From positions 26,893,628-26,957,627 of the forward strand of contig OZ037767.1 in assembly GCA_964035545.1 (NCBI GenBank): a stretch of 64,000 nt of DNA, given 5' to 3'. Both the position numbers and the translations under genes were made by a program. This DNA comes from Bugula neritina (lineage: Eukaryota > Bryozoa > Gymnolaemata > Cheilostomatida > Bugulidae). Shown here piece by piece: positions 50,401 through 63,200 of this stretch. The notes below the pieces were generated by a model. That model did not search any database. It had not been told where the DNA came from and worked only from the letters and a program-made list of their open reading frames with translations. The first letter of the stretch is position 1. Every line of letters begins with the position of its first letter.

Positions 50401-53400
50401 GATAGCAGAATATCATTCCGCGTATTCCAACTACAGCGAATAATGAGAAGACGACTCTTCATTGCAAATATTGGTTTTCCTTCCTTTCATTGGATATAAG
50501 ATTTTTTGCTTTGAATGTAGATGCCAGTCATGATAACTTTGAAAGAGTTCGTTTTGAAGTTTATAGTTGATGTTGCTGGATTTTGCTAGCATCGGACTTT
50601 AATTTTATCTGCATCTCCACTTTTCAGTACCAATGAGCTATGTCTATGATTTTTAGATACAGTTTATTCTGTTATTATCAACTGTTATAGGTTTACAATT
50701 ATTCGTGAACTTGTGATGGTTTTTTCATTTAGAAACCAAAGCAGCATTTAATTTTGAAAAAAAACAAGCTGCTAGAATTACTCTACCACGTAGAATTTGA
50801 ATAGAGGAGATGACTTATGCAATTTGTTTTATCTTAGAAATTCCTGTAAATAGTTGTTTAGTTTCCTTAGCCTCATACTTTTACAGTAAGTAAAGGCTAA
50901 AAATTTAAAAAGGTCTTAATGGCTTTGGTTTATGTTACTATATATATTGAAGTTTGAAACTATATAAGTCAACAAATTAAATAAATTGTAATGCTGAACT
51001 TTTTATATTAACTTGACTTCTATAATTAAATATGATGCAGTATACATAATATAACCATGCACATTATACATAAAACATACATTTTCATAGTATATGCAGA
51101 AAGTTATAGTATGACATCCAAATATGGTTTCGGCTGAAAAACTTACATGATTTGAAATTACATATGCATTTTATTAAAAATCATTTTGATAGTTTAGCCA
51201 TCGTTGAAGATCTGAAATATCTAATTGATAATGATCAATGATTATTTGGGGTTGAAACTCGGACAACTTTTTAAAAAAATATTTTCTGACAACACTTTTA
51301 GCAAAAATGTTCTAATATAAATTATATAATATAATATTATGAATATCATGTCAAAAATTATAACTGTTGCATGTATATGGGGTTTGAGGTTCAATGTTCT
51401 GCGTGCATGTGTAATTGAGTCAGGTAGTGTTGGATTTTTTATGCAATAATAAAGAATATACCTAAACCTTGTCCTCCATGATGGTAAGTTAAAGTAAGTC
51501 AAGGTACGTTGTGTATAGGCATCTTCCTCGAAGCCAAGCTTTTTGTGGACTGGTTTAATAGATATTTACGTCTTCCGCTATCAACTAATGAGTTCTTTAC
51601 CTGTAGAATGTTCGTAAAAGTTTACTAAAATTACCAGAACTTGTTGAAAATTAAGTGAAGCTTAGAATTAATTAGTTGAGCATTTTAGATCAGATCTGTG
51701 GTTTTAGCAAATTAGTTGGATTCAGGTATCCGTGTTATATTTAGTATTTTTTTCATTTTTAAAATTGATATAAAGCCCCATAAAGTTTCTTTAATGCTGT
51801 AGTAATTGCATAAATTTTAAATTTTTTTCATCACTCTGATTATGATAGATTTCCTCAAGGAATGGCAGGTACTAACAAATAGTTTTAGTGTGATCACACG
51901 TTCAATGTTATGCTATGTACTAAACCTGTCTCTAGTGTAGTTGTGCTTCATGCATATATTGCACAATACAAGGTATTTTTCCCACTACATTGTAGGTATA
52001 GTTGCATAATACAAGCACTCCACTGACTTTATTTGTACATTTTATCATTAAAAGATTTCTTACCATAGAGTCTTGTATCAGACATCTCATAGTGATCAGC
52101 AACACCTACAATAATATACACCACAGCCTGTAATACAGCTTACAATTATATACAATATATAATAGTATAATATAATTTGAAAATGAATGCTTGTATAACA
52201 CAGTTAGGCCTATTGCTCTAGATAAATCATAAAGTTTATACATATTAGCAGTTCAGGTATAAACCAGGAATTTCAAGAAGTAAACATTTAGCCTTACCTG
52301 TAAACTAATCGCACCAATTACAACGTATTCATACAGCAAATCATATCTGTGGAACAGCAAACCAACATAAACAAGAACAGCATATCCCGGGAATATTAGC
52401 AGATAGCTATCCAGACTGCTATATCTGAAATCGACCAGAAGATGTTTATGTTGTAGTGACCCATCTTTTGTTTGAAAGTAGAATGTGCTTATTCAAAATC
52501 ATCATCTTCTATATTATATCTTTTAAAATACCCTAAACTTGACTCTTGTGCAACACTAACTATATTTACAAGTGTAGGTATTGTAGCAATTGGAATTATA
52601 TTGCTCTATTCTCAGTAAACTTCTCAATTGCTAAAACTAATTGAAAAGTCTAGAATTCTGCCCTTACATTGAAGATTTAGCTTTGGATTGCAAATATTTT
52701 TTTAAAAATTTATTTTTTATAATTGGCTTATCTCCTAAGGTAGTTATAAAAACATGAATGTAGTATAAAATTAAATTCTTGTAGAATATATTATAACAAT
52801 AATATATAACTTTATTATATTAATGTTATATATTATAATTCTATTCTGTAAGCATAGGATTTGCACCATAAGTTGACTATAGCCTGCCTCAATGGTTGCT
52901 CTACTTACTTTATGTAGTCTTTCTGTGTATCTGTCAGTTTGTTAGATTTCCATATAGCACCAATGTTTGTACACACTAGGACTGTCACATGTACCTATCA
53001 TCAACACCATAATAGTATTTATATTATAAATAATAAGTGCTACAAATAGTCCCATTACAGGTAATAATTAATGTGTATTACATGTATCACATGCATGTAG
53101 TTGTTATAAGGTAAATATAGGCCATGACCGATGATGATTTGTATTTAGATTTGTCTACTCATGTAATAGTAGCAATAACATCTGGCAAGCAGCCTATTCA
53201 ATAATTACATCATTACTAAACACTAAAAACAGTGCCATGCAAAAAGTAATAGTTCTAACACTTATAATAATGTATTGCATGCTGTCAGTTTGTAAAACAG
53301 CTAGATGATGAGAAGACAACTGACAAAACACAATGCCTTATTATGACCTCACTTCAAGGTCATTTACTGTAACTGTTCAGGTTTTTTAATAAAATCTAGA

Positions 53401-56400
53401 TCCTACTAACCAGTACACTCTGTTTTATGCCTGCCATATACAATATAGCTAATCTTCCAACAACAGTATTTATTTAAAAAATGAAACCAAGTAAAATACT
53501 AGTAGAGAAAACAAAACAGTTGCAGTATTTTAAACTTATTTTCATTTGGTTTAGTTCACATTTATAATGTAGTTGCTTTGCGTCCTGAATATTAGTGTGA
53601 TTATGATGATTTATTGTACTCACTACGAATATAGAAGAAACTGGTAACAGCTGGAGAAGGAATCCCAATTGTGTGTCGCTTTTAAACCAGCACCTACATT
53701 ACATATATCAACAATTAAACTGTATTTTAATTTGGTATATGCTGTGACATTAGGCTTACATATACTGTTTGTTTCATTTCAATCATCTTTTGTGACAGTT
53801 ATGGTATGGGAGATTCATTCATATTATTATGAACTTTGTTCAGTATCAGTATTAAGATAATGGTGTATCATACAGGTATGCATTATAATTATTTAAGATA
53901 CATCATGACTCATATCTGTTTAATTTTAAATGCTAGAAAATAATTTGTAATGTAATTTAAGCTGTACATTGTTCAACTCACTCTTCAACATCAAGGATGA
54001 CTTCATGATCTGTAATATAATCACTGGAGATGAAAATTGAAACCAGTGTTAGTGGCAAACCTAAAACAGAATTTAAGTAGGTGAGATTTTTCATTAACGT
54101 ATAACTCATTATGTTTTAGTAAAGCCAGTTCTACTGCAAATGAAAATTATGCTACAACCAGAAATCAAATAAATTGCACAAAAAGCTTTACTAAAAACAT
54201 TTTAGTTACTTTTATTTTGTTATTTTATGTCATTTTTAGTTACAGAAATTTAAAGTCTCATCAAACCACAGATTCTCAATAAACTAAATAGTTTTGAATA
54301 GCAAATTTCGAGTCATCTATCACTACAAATTGCTAAGCAATTACAGCTCTTGTTCTTACTTATAATATAGTGTATAGTTTTCTATTTTATTATGACATGG
54401 GCTCTGCATTTTTAATATGAAAACTTATTTTAAGTGTTAGTCTCAGTCTTCAGCTGTTTCAAACTGAGATTTGTTGCTTACAGATTACATATTGAACGAA
54501 ACTTTAGCTGACATAATCACGTTGTACATACCCCATGCTGTAGTATAGTAAATGCATCTTTTGAAGTCCTTCTGGTATAAAACTTGAATGCTGAGAGAAA
54601 CCGTACTGGTTGCCAACCATGTGACTGTAACAATCAGGGCAAACAGTAGGAAGCCCACGTTAACCACACATTCCTGTGAAAATTATATATATACTTCTAT
54701 AGCTGTTATTACCTTTGTTTGGCATTATATCCAACCAATGGTCAAATGATCTAAGTTGTAGATAGATGGTAAATGTCAGAAATAAGTTTACTTGTTAGCT
54801 AAAAAATTATGACTATTCAAGTAGAAAATAGATATTAAGCTCTAAATTTTATCAATAGTAGTTATCATTTTTGTTGTCATAATACATTTGAGATCCTTAA
54901 ATTTGTAATACTATAAGTAATTTCAAGGCTATTATTTTTAATTTTAGACTATGAAGGGGAAGGAATTAATACTTTAAAAGTGTTCAGTGCTAAATTTATT
55001 TATAATATTTAATTTTAATTTAATTGTGGCTCTTTTAGCTTATACCTACAGCTTTGATTTTATTAAATATTCAACACTACACTCTTTGTAATAAATTTTA
55101 CTGCAGAACTTTTAGTCCTATTAGCCATTTTCAAACTGACAAATATGCTTTTGTAGTATGTACACAAATATTATGTTGGAATCAACACATCTCAAAGTTT
55201 AAAATATAAATTGTCAGATTATTTACTAAATTGTTGTAATATACAAACTACAGCTCGTCCAAAAGCTACTATATATTGATGATGCTGAGAATTTTTAACA
55301 TCCAAGGATATTGAAAATGAATAAGATTTGTTTATAATGAAATATCTAATTTGTATATATAATTTATATAGTAATATTGTACATCTAGTTTGTGTAGTAA
55401 TATTGTACATCTAGTTTGTGTAGTAATATTGTACACCTAGTTTGTGTAGTAATATTGTAATGCCAACCTGTATGTTGAGATATTGTTCTTTCATAGTGAT
55501 GAGAGTAACACATAGTAGAATATATGACAGAGTAGTTTGCATGGATATTTCTATTCGAACTTTCAAATATTCTTCTATCGATTTTTCTTTTCTGACGTTA
55601 ACACTAAAACAACATGCATATCTTACTTTAACGTAGCTATACTACACTGCATGTATAACTGTTCCCTATATAAAATTGAGAGTTATGGACACCTAGTTAT
55701 ATGGAGCATTTATTTAATTTATGTTGTAATTAAATATAACTTTCGCACCCTCTGATTTTTAAATTTTTCACAGTATTTGTGCAAAATTATATATTCCTAT
55801 TCGAATCTTAGACAAATTAGCTGCCTATATTTTAAATGCATTAGTTAATGGCAAAGGCAATAATGAGGGATCAAAGAGCTAAATATAGTCCATTTAATCA
55901 TCATTATAATTTTTTGTTTGCTTATTATTGGAATGAAAGTTCAATGCTGAACAAACAACACCAACTTTTAACATATGTACAAATTTTAGCTCAATCAATA
56001 TATTGATATAATTTTCCTTTTTTGACAAATGTTGGTTCTTTAGTTTTTTGCTTGATGTATTTATAGTTGCATTTTTCATCGATTCCCTGCGGTATGTGCA
56101 CTTCAGCCTAATTTTATTAGCATTTAAGTGACATTTTATTTAGGATAATTGATGGAATGGCTGTGCATGGTTTTTTAGTCTTCATATAATAAATTAATCC
56201 ATTATTATAACATAAGTATTTTAAAAGGGGCATAATAAAATTATCAAGTCAAAAAGTTAATATTGATTTGGTGGTTCTATTAGATGTTTGTAGCTTTAAG
56301 ATTTTTTTTCCAAGTAAAGCATTAAACCAAACAATAGAAAAACAAGATATATATAAAGCTTCACATTTCAATGCCTGCTATACACGATATATTTTCTAGT

Positions 56401-59400
56401 CATACGATATATTTTCTAGTCATACGATATATTTTCTAGTCATATACGATATATTATTTTCTAGTCACACGACTTTACATTCTTTAGTTTATTTGATACA
56501 CAAAACCCGCTAATACATCGTTAGTTTTATTATATAATTTTTTGTAAAGTTTTTTTTTATGTATCTGTGTATAAAGAAATCAGTAGCAATAGCCAGCATT
56601 ATTTTGGTAATATTGAGGCAAAGTTGTTATATTTGGTAGCTAAACTTACTTACAGATACTAAAGGTCTATAGAAGTATATACTGTACTATAAGCACTTAC
56701 TATGCATATATCAGTAGCACTAGTAGTATAACAAGCAGAGCAGCACATGTAGCTAGCAGTGTTAAACTCATGTCATCTATTGGTCCTCTCCTTGTCCATG
56801 TGTGCTAAATGACAAATTACAATGCGGACAGTATAGTAAAGTTTGAACAAGCAACATTACATAAATGCAGTGATAACTCAAATATAGTATTCTGTCAAAA
56901 TGTCAGTAAAATGAGTTAAGTCACTTCAATGTATAAATACAACCAAAAAACAATTGTTCTTTAGTGCCGATCAGAGTTTGGGTTTTGATGTGTAGTTTTG
57001 TCTTGAATACGACCTACCATAAACTAAGAATTGCTCTATGTACTATATAGATATTAGCGAAAGTCTCATTAGTTCCTATTGAACTAGGCTCATTGTAATT
57101 TTTTTTAACCTATTTACTTTCACTGCATTAGCCCAATATCCCATTTCAATTAACATTGTAGAAATTTTGATTTATCAAGTTTTTTAATAAAGGTTACTAA
57201 TTTAAAAAGTTTTTGCTTACCACATAATCGGCAGTGTAGTAGTAGTTTCCCATAAGCTCAGACATATTGGTCACATTGGTAACCCCTTCAGCTAGCCTAC
57301 CTCTCCAACATGGCTTATACCTGCCTTATTGATCACCTCTTCTTAATGACTTTGCATTTAGCTGCTGACAATCTATGTTTGAACGCGTTAAACACACATT
57401 TAATAGCTTTGATCTCAGCTTATTTGCTACGTTGATTTTATTGATTTTTATTAAATTTTATTTATTCTGTTTCAATATAAAATACTGTTTCAAATACTAT
57501 AAAAAGTGATACAGGTGCTCATTGAAGTCAACCACACGTTTTTGTGATGTATTCTTGTTTACATAACATATTGGAAATTATTAGAAATTTAGCAGAGCTG
57601 TGATAAATATTTTATAGAACTTTATATCGTATTTAAAGAGATTAGAAGCTACTCTAAAAAAAGTGTTCTCCCCTATTACGTGCCAGCTAACATGTAGGCC
57701 GTAGCTTTAACAATAACTATAACAAATGTTGCTCTTTTTTCACTAAAGTAATAAGTTTTTGCTTGAAGTAGCTTTGACTATTGGTCGTAATGTAAAAAAA
57801 TAATTTTTGAGATCAAGGTAAAACATGGGGTTTAAAATTAGAGAATGATTTTGTGATTTAGTTAGTGTAGGCTACAATCATCTTCAGTCACCAATCAAAT
57901 TACCTATTGTAAACTTGGTGATGTTGAGAAAACTTTTTCTTAATCTTTCAAAATTATGATTAATTTAATATTAATAGTAAATGCTTTTTGTTGCAAATGC
58001 TGAATATTTTAGTTTGAGAAAGTAGTGAGGACAATAAAAGCTCTTTCTGTTCTAGGTATTAGTCATATTGTACACTGAAACAAACCTAAAGCATTACCAG
58101 AAACGGGCAATAATTTGGGAGCAAATATATTTTTTAGGTTTGATATTCAATAATTTTTTAGAAGCATGTTATTTGCAGTTCATTTACACTATTGGTGAAT
58201 TGTAAACTGCATTTTTCTTAGATGCTAGTTTAGCTTTAGCCTAGCTTTGTTATAAGCCTACAAATAAGCAATACTTTTGAATTGTACAAGCTGATATAAT
58301 CTATTCGTTGATATTTTAGTATTCACATCCGTTTTTGCTGCGGACCTTGCCACCCTATTCTTTCGAGTCCATTCTATGGTTCAGAACATTGCAAGACTTT
58401 CAGTATAGAAGTGTAATATTCATCTACACTAATAACATCGAAGGGGAGACAACTTTAAACAACTTTAGGAGTGCTATATTTCAGAGTCATAAAGCGTATG
58501 GACAAAAAAGCTTAGAGGTGAAAACAATATATCATGTCGTACTACTTTGTACGTGATTAAATGTAAGTGGCATAGTGGTGGATGTATGTTTGATATATGT
58601 GCTATTGGGGGGGGGGGGGGGGGGCAAGTAAGACTTGCCTTGGCTAAGTAACACATATTTTTGTAGATTACTGAGTTGATTTTGCTGCAGCCTTATAAGA
58701 AAAACTTCACAGATGAACTACAATCTATACTTGGTAAAGACACAAGAGTTATCCTATTATCTGCCAGGTTCGCAATCTTGTCTTATACACAGTACTTGCA
58801 GACATTGAAATGGTTACTTTTGTCAGTGTACTTTATAGTACGGTCTATAATCTATATTTATAGTCAATGTTTTTGTTTTAATAATAGATAGTTTTGTATC
58901 TTTTATGTATTTTCAAACCCTGTTTTGTATTCATACTTAATTGAACTGTTTGGGGCACAGAAGTTGTGCCATTAGTTTGACTCAATAAATATTCGGATAG
59001 CTTGCTCTGGGGGGGGGGGGATTTTCATCTTGCATTTTTTCTGTATTATAATTGGCCTACCCCATCTAGCAAAACACTATCTATCAAATTCTGATTAATT
59101 GTTGTGATAACATCACAATTTTGACCATCTTTAGCCACTTTAGGTTTTTGTATATTCAAAGCCTTATAAATTCTAATCAATGTTAGGTTCTGTTGGCTAT
59201 AAAATTATTGTCCAAAAACATCATTTGTTGTTCCCTAGTACATTAACAACAACACTGTTGATCATGGAAATAATCTTCTAGCACTTTCACTTTAGGGCAA
59301 TACCTTTACCTTGAGGCAATTTAATGAGTCTCAAAATATAAAGAGTTTTACATAGTAATTAATGGACCTTTCAAACCCACAACATCTAACTTTATGTTGT

Positions 59401-60220
59401 GTGCTCACCACAGGCTCATATGACTGACTGCATAAATGCTAGGAACTAATTATTATATATTCTACTTCAGTTCAGACATAGCGAGTCGTGTGTATAGAGC
59501 TGCACAGCACTTGGGACTGTTTGATGACAGTTGGGTGTGGCTAGTAAGCGAGGAAGCCCTGGTTGCCGGGCAAACACCTCAAGGTAACCTGAACAACAAA
59601 AACAATAGTCATGTTTGCTTCATGGCAACCTGTAATATGCACCAAAGAATATTATTACACTGATTGCCATAAAAAACGTCCGTAAAGGTAATTTATTGAA
59701 TATTTTTCTTATCACCAAAAAAGCATAATTTGCAAAAGTCAACAATATGTTTCCTACCATCAAATTTTAAAAAACCAGTATTTTTTAAGAAAGTGAAGTT
59801 TCTTTAAAATAATTTTGTTATTTCATAGACAATTAGCGTTGAAAAAACAAAAGTAACTTTCTGATACAAAGTGAAAACTGTTTTATAAAAATGGGTTAAG
59901 TTGCTGTTTTAGCCAAAATTATTATAGCTACTCTTGGTGTTCACATTATACATTGCATTTTTTATATTTCTATTGTATATATATGTTGCTTTTTTAGGAA
60001 CTCTAAGCTGGAAAATTTCTAAGCTCGCAAGTGACACACAGTCGAATCTCAAAGATGCCATTGCTGTAGTTGACAAGGGTCTGCACAACTATTTATCTTC
60101 CGGCAATTCTTTAGATTTTAAGAATTTGCCGTCTTTCTGCAGCGCCACTATTCCGGAACATCCCGACATCTTCTGGTCATCTGGTGTGTCACAATGGCTT
60201 CCCGGTGAAGACCTTTATGG
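47461..60220 (+). CDS. GRIN1: GRIN1 exons 1-6: signal peptide and amino-terminal domain
   Basis: These exons (about residues 1-335) encode the extracellular clamshell that vertebrate GluN1 uses for assembly and modulation. Matching blocks are [46 protein letters not shown] and [19 protein letters not shown] (split between exons 4 and 5). Intron 2, between exons 2 and 3, is 8.8 kb and contains the receptor gene on the other strand; the remaining introns are mostly short. Conservation is lower than in the channel part, as is usual for this domain. Confidence 0.9.
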
Positions 60221-63200
60221 GTATGATATATTTTATATATTATATTATATTATATTATATTATATTATGTTTTATATAATATATATTATATTTTATATAC
60301 TACATCAGATTATGTTTGATATGTTATATTTTTTGTAATATAATATCCTGTATTATACTATATATCTCATTTTATTAATTATATGTTATATCAATTTATA
60401 TTATATAGCATTATATTTTATATTATATTATATTTTATTATGATATATTTTATATATGATATTATATTTTATTGTGTGATATATTATATAGTACATATTT
60501 GATATATTATATTATGTATATTTTATATTATATACATTTTATATTTAAACTCATTATAATAGCATACTCATTAATACATTATATCTAGATAACATAATGT
60601 TGTGCATTTCTGACTAATGAATACTTGTAGATTATATAAAGACACGGAAATAACTGGTGACACGGGTTATGTCAGCTTCAATAAAGAAGGCAGCAGGCTA
60701 TGTGTTAACTATGACCTAGTAAACATTGCCACAAACGCTTCAGAGGTGGTGGTTGGCAGCTATACCTGCTCTTACAATGCGAGTGCAAGTGACGTAGAGC
60801 GGAATTTATCCATAGCTGATAGTGAGATAGTTTGGCCTGGAAAGTCAACAATTAAACCTGCCGGAGTAAAATTCTCCAAACACCTCCGAGTGGTTACGAT
60901 ACAAGAGACTCCTTTTGTCTATGCGGAGAAGCTGAAGCCAGGCGACGAATGCAACTCTACTCAGTTGAATGATATGACGAATAATGCCAGTATGAAGTGT
61001 CCTAAATATGTAGACAATGGTGAGCTTTTGCATCTCTGCAAATATGCATTTTAGCCTTTTAGTTTCCCTTATTTAGCTACTAAATACGATGTCCCATAAA
61101 GAGTAGTTTCACACTACAGTAACCTTAACTCTACTTTGACAATATAATATTACATTTTTATTGAATATATTATATTGTATGTATTATTTTAGATTTATTA
61201 TACATATTATTATATATTATTATATGTATTATTTGACATATTACATATTCATTATGCATATTATTATACATATTATATGTTTATTATTATAGATATTATT
61301 ATATATCTTATTATATATTTACAAATAAAATACATCAATATCGTTTTATTGAACACAAGATACTAAAAGTGTTGAATAGACTATTAAATTCTTTTTTCTT
61401 ACAATCCTTCATGCATAATTCAATGCAATATAGTTCTAGTGTTTATCTCTCTATTTGATTTCTCATATGTATCTTAAACCTCATTCTACAAGAGTTTGTC
61501 TATATCATGTTTTCTCATTCAACAGGTACAGTGTTAGAATTCTGTTGCCATGGTTACTTGATTGACATGTTAGATATGCTTAGAATAAACATGTCAGTGA
61601 CTTTCTCACTTCATCTGGTGGCTGACGGCAGTTATGGTGCACTACTGCAGGTATATTCTTACTTTAGTTACATAAGGCTATACTGTCGCATACTGTACAA
61701 CTTTGTGATCTTACATAGAGTTATTTTTATTACAATATGTAGATGAGTTACATAAATGTTATAGATATATAAGCATATAATATAGATAATATAGATATAT
61801 AATATAGATATATAAGTGTATAATGTGCTCACAGCATTGTAAAATATTATACGCATGTTCTCTAGCCTAGTATGCTTGTCATACGTTACTAAACTGTTTG
61901 ACTATATGTCGAGTGCAGTGTGTGTTTATTTAACTATCACGCATTACACTGCATATTGCATGCCATTTATTACATTGTAACACCTTTTTAATCAATACTG
62001 AGTATACGATGCTTGGTACAATAATTCACCCGTATGTGTACACGCGCGCATGTGTTTACAGCTCTATACATGTATATACACAGTATAATACAGTTCTATG
62101 AATATATATACACAGTATAATACAGATCTATACATGTATATACACAGTATAATACAATTCTACAGATGTATATACACAGTATAATACAGTTCTATACATA
62201 AACGCAGGTATCCAACTCATCCTCCAAGTCCGAATGGAATGGTATGATGGGGGAACTGCTCTCTGGAAAGGCTGACATGATTGTTGCACCACTGACTATC
62301 GACCCGGAGAGGGCAGAATATGTTGACTTCACAAAACCTTTCAAATTTCTTGGCACAACTATCCTCATAAAAGAAGTACAAGTTTACTATTTTAAATCAT
62401 TTCGGCTTAGTTTGTGTATGAAGATATCACTGAAGCTTGCGTGGAACTGATTCTGTTTTGTAAATTATTCCAGAACACTAAAGTCTCCAGCTTGGGCTCC
62501 TTCCTTCAACCTTTCCAGAGTACGCTGTGGTTCTTAGTGGTTGTCTCTGTTCATGTCATAGCCTTAGTTCTCTACTTACTTGACAGGTAAGTTTTTTCAG
62601 ATAAGAGTGAGAGCCCATAAAGTGTTTCCTGCTCACTTTTGATTATATATTTGCCACCCAGGCTTGTAGTTCTTCAAATGCAGAGTTATCCAGACTATAT
62701 GTTGATACTGTAGGATTGTTTTTAGGTCATAATTCAAGGATTGCAAGTTTTTGTTTATACTGTCTGTAATATTTCAGTCTAAATTAACCAAAATGATGTG
62801 TGTGAGACTTCATGTGGTAGTTATGTATTGATATCTATCCATAATATATACTTATCATATGTAATTTTCTAATTAACAAATTGTAATTTTGAATTTAATT
62901 TGCCATATTTTTGTTAGAAGTTTTTCAATAACGTGAATTTAGTTTAGATAATGTTATTCCTAATTTCAAAATGCTTTCTTGTTTAAACTTTTTTTATATT
63001 TTATAAGCCTGGATCAAGCAATAGGGAGCATTGATCTGGTAGTTTGGGTTAACTTCTAAGATTTAATGAAACTTTTGTAGCCTCAGATCTATAGTATTTT
63101 GTGATAACATTTTATACTTTTTGGTTTGCTTTACTAAGTAGTACTTGCATATAAGATGCGAAAACTTTAGTTCTTATAAATTACTTTTCAGTAGGTAGTT

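Larger units (their letters stand above)
49492..58319 (+). other. GRIN1 intron 2 (8.8 kb), host of a nested gene
   Basis: The intron is defined by donor GTAAGT at 49492 and acceptor ATTTTAG at 58319, both phase 0. Its middle carries the complete minus-strand receptor gene; the first 1.7 kb and last 1.05 kb show no exon I can support. Confidence 0.8.

Noticed and set aside
57266-57338. Extension of the nested receptor upstream of its ATG (frame [10 protein letters not shown]...)
   Set aside because: The frame is open back to a TAA, but the only possible acceptor follows a purine-rich tract, so the ATG at 57265 is preferred.
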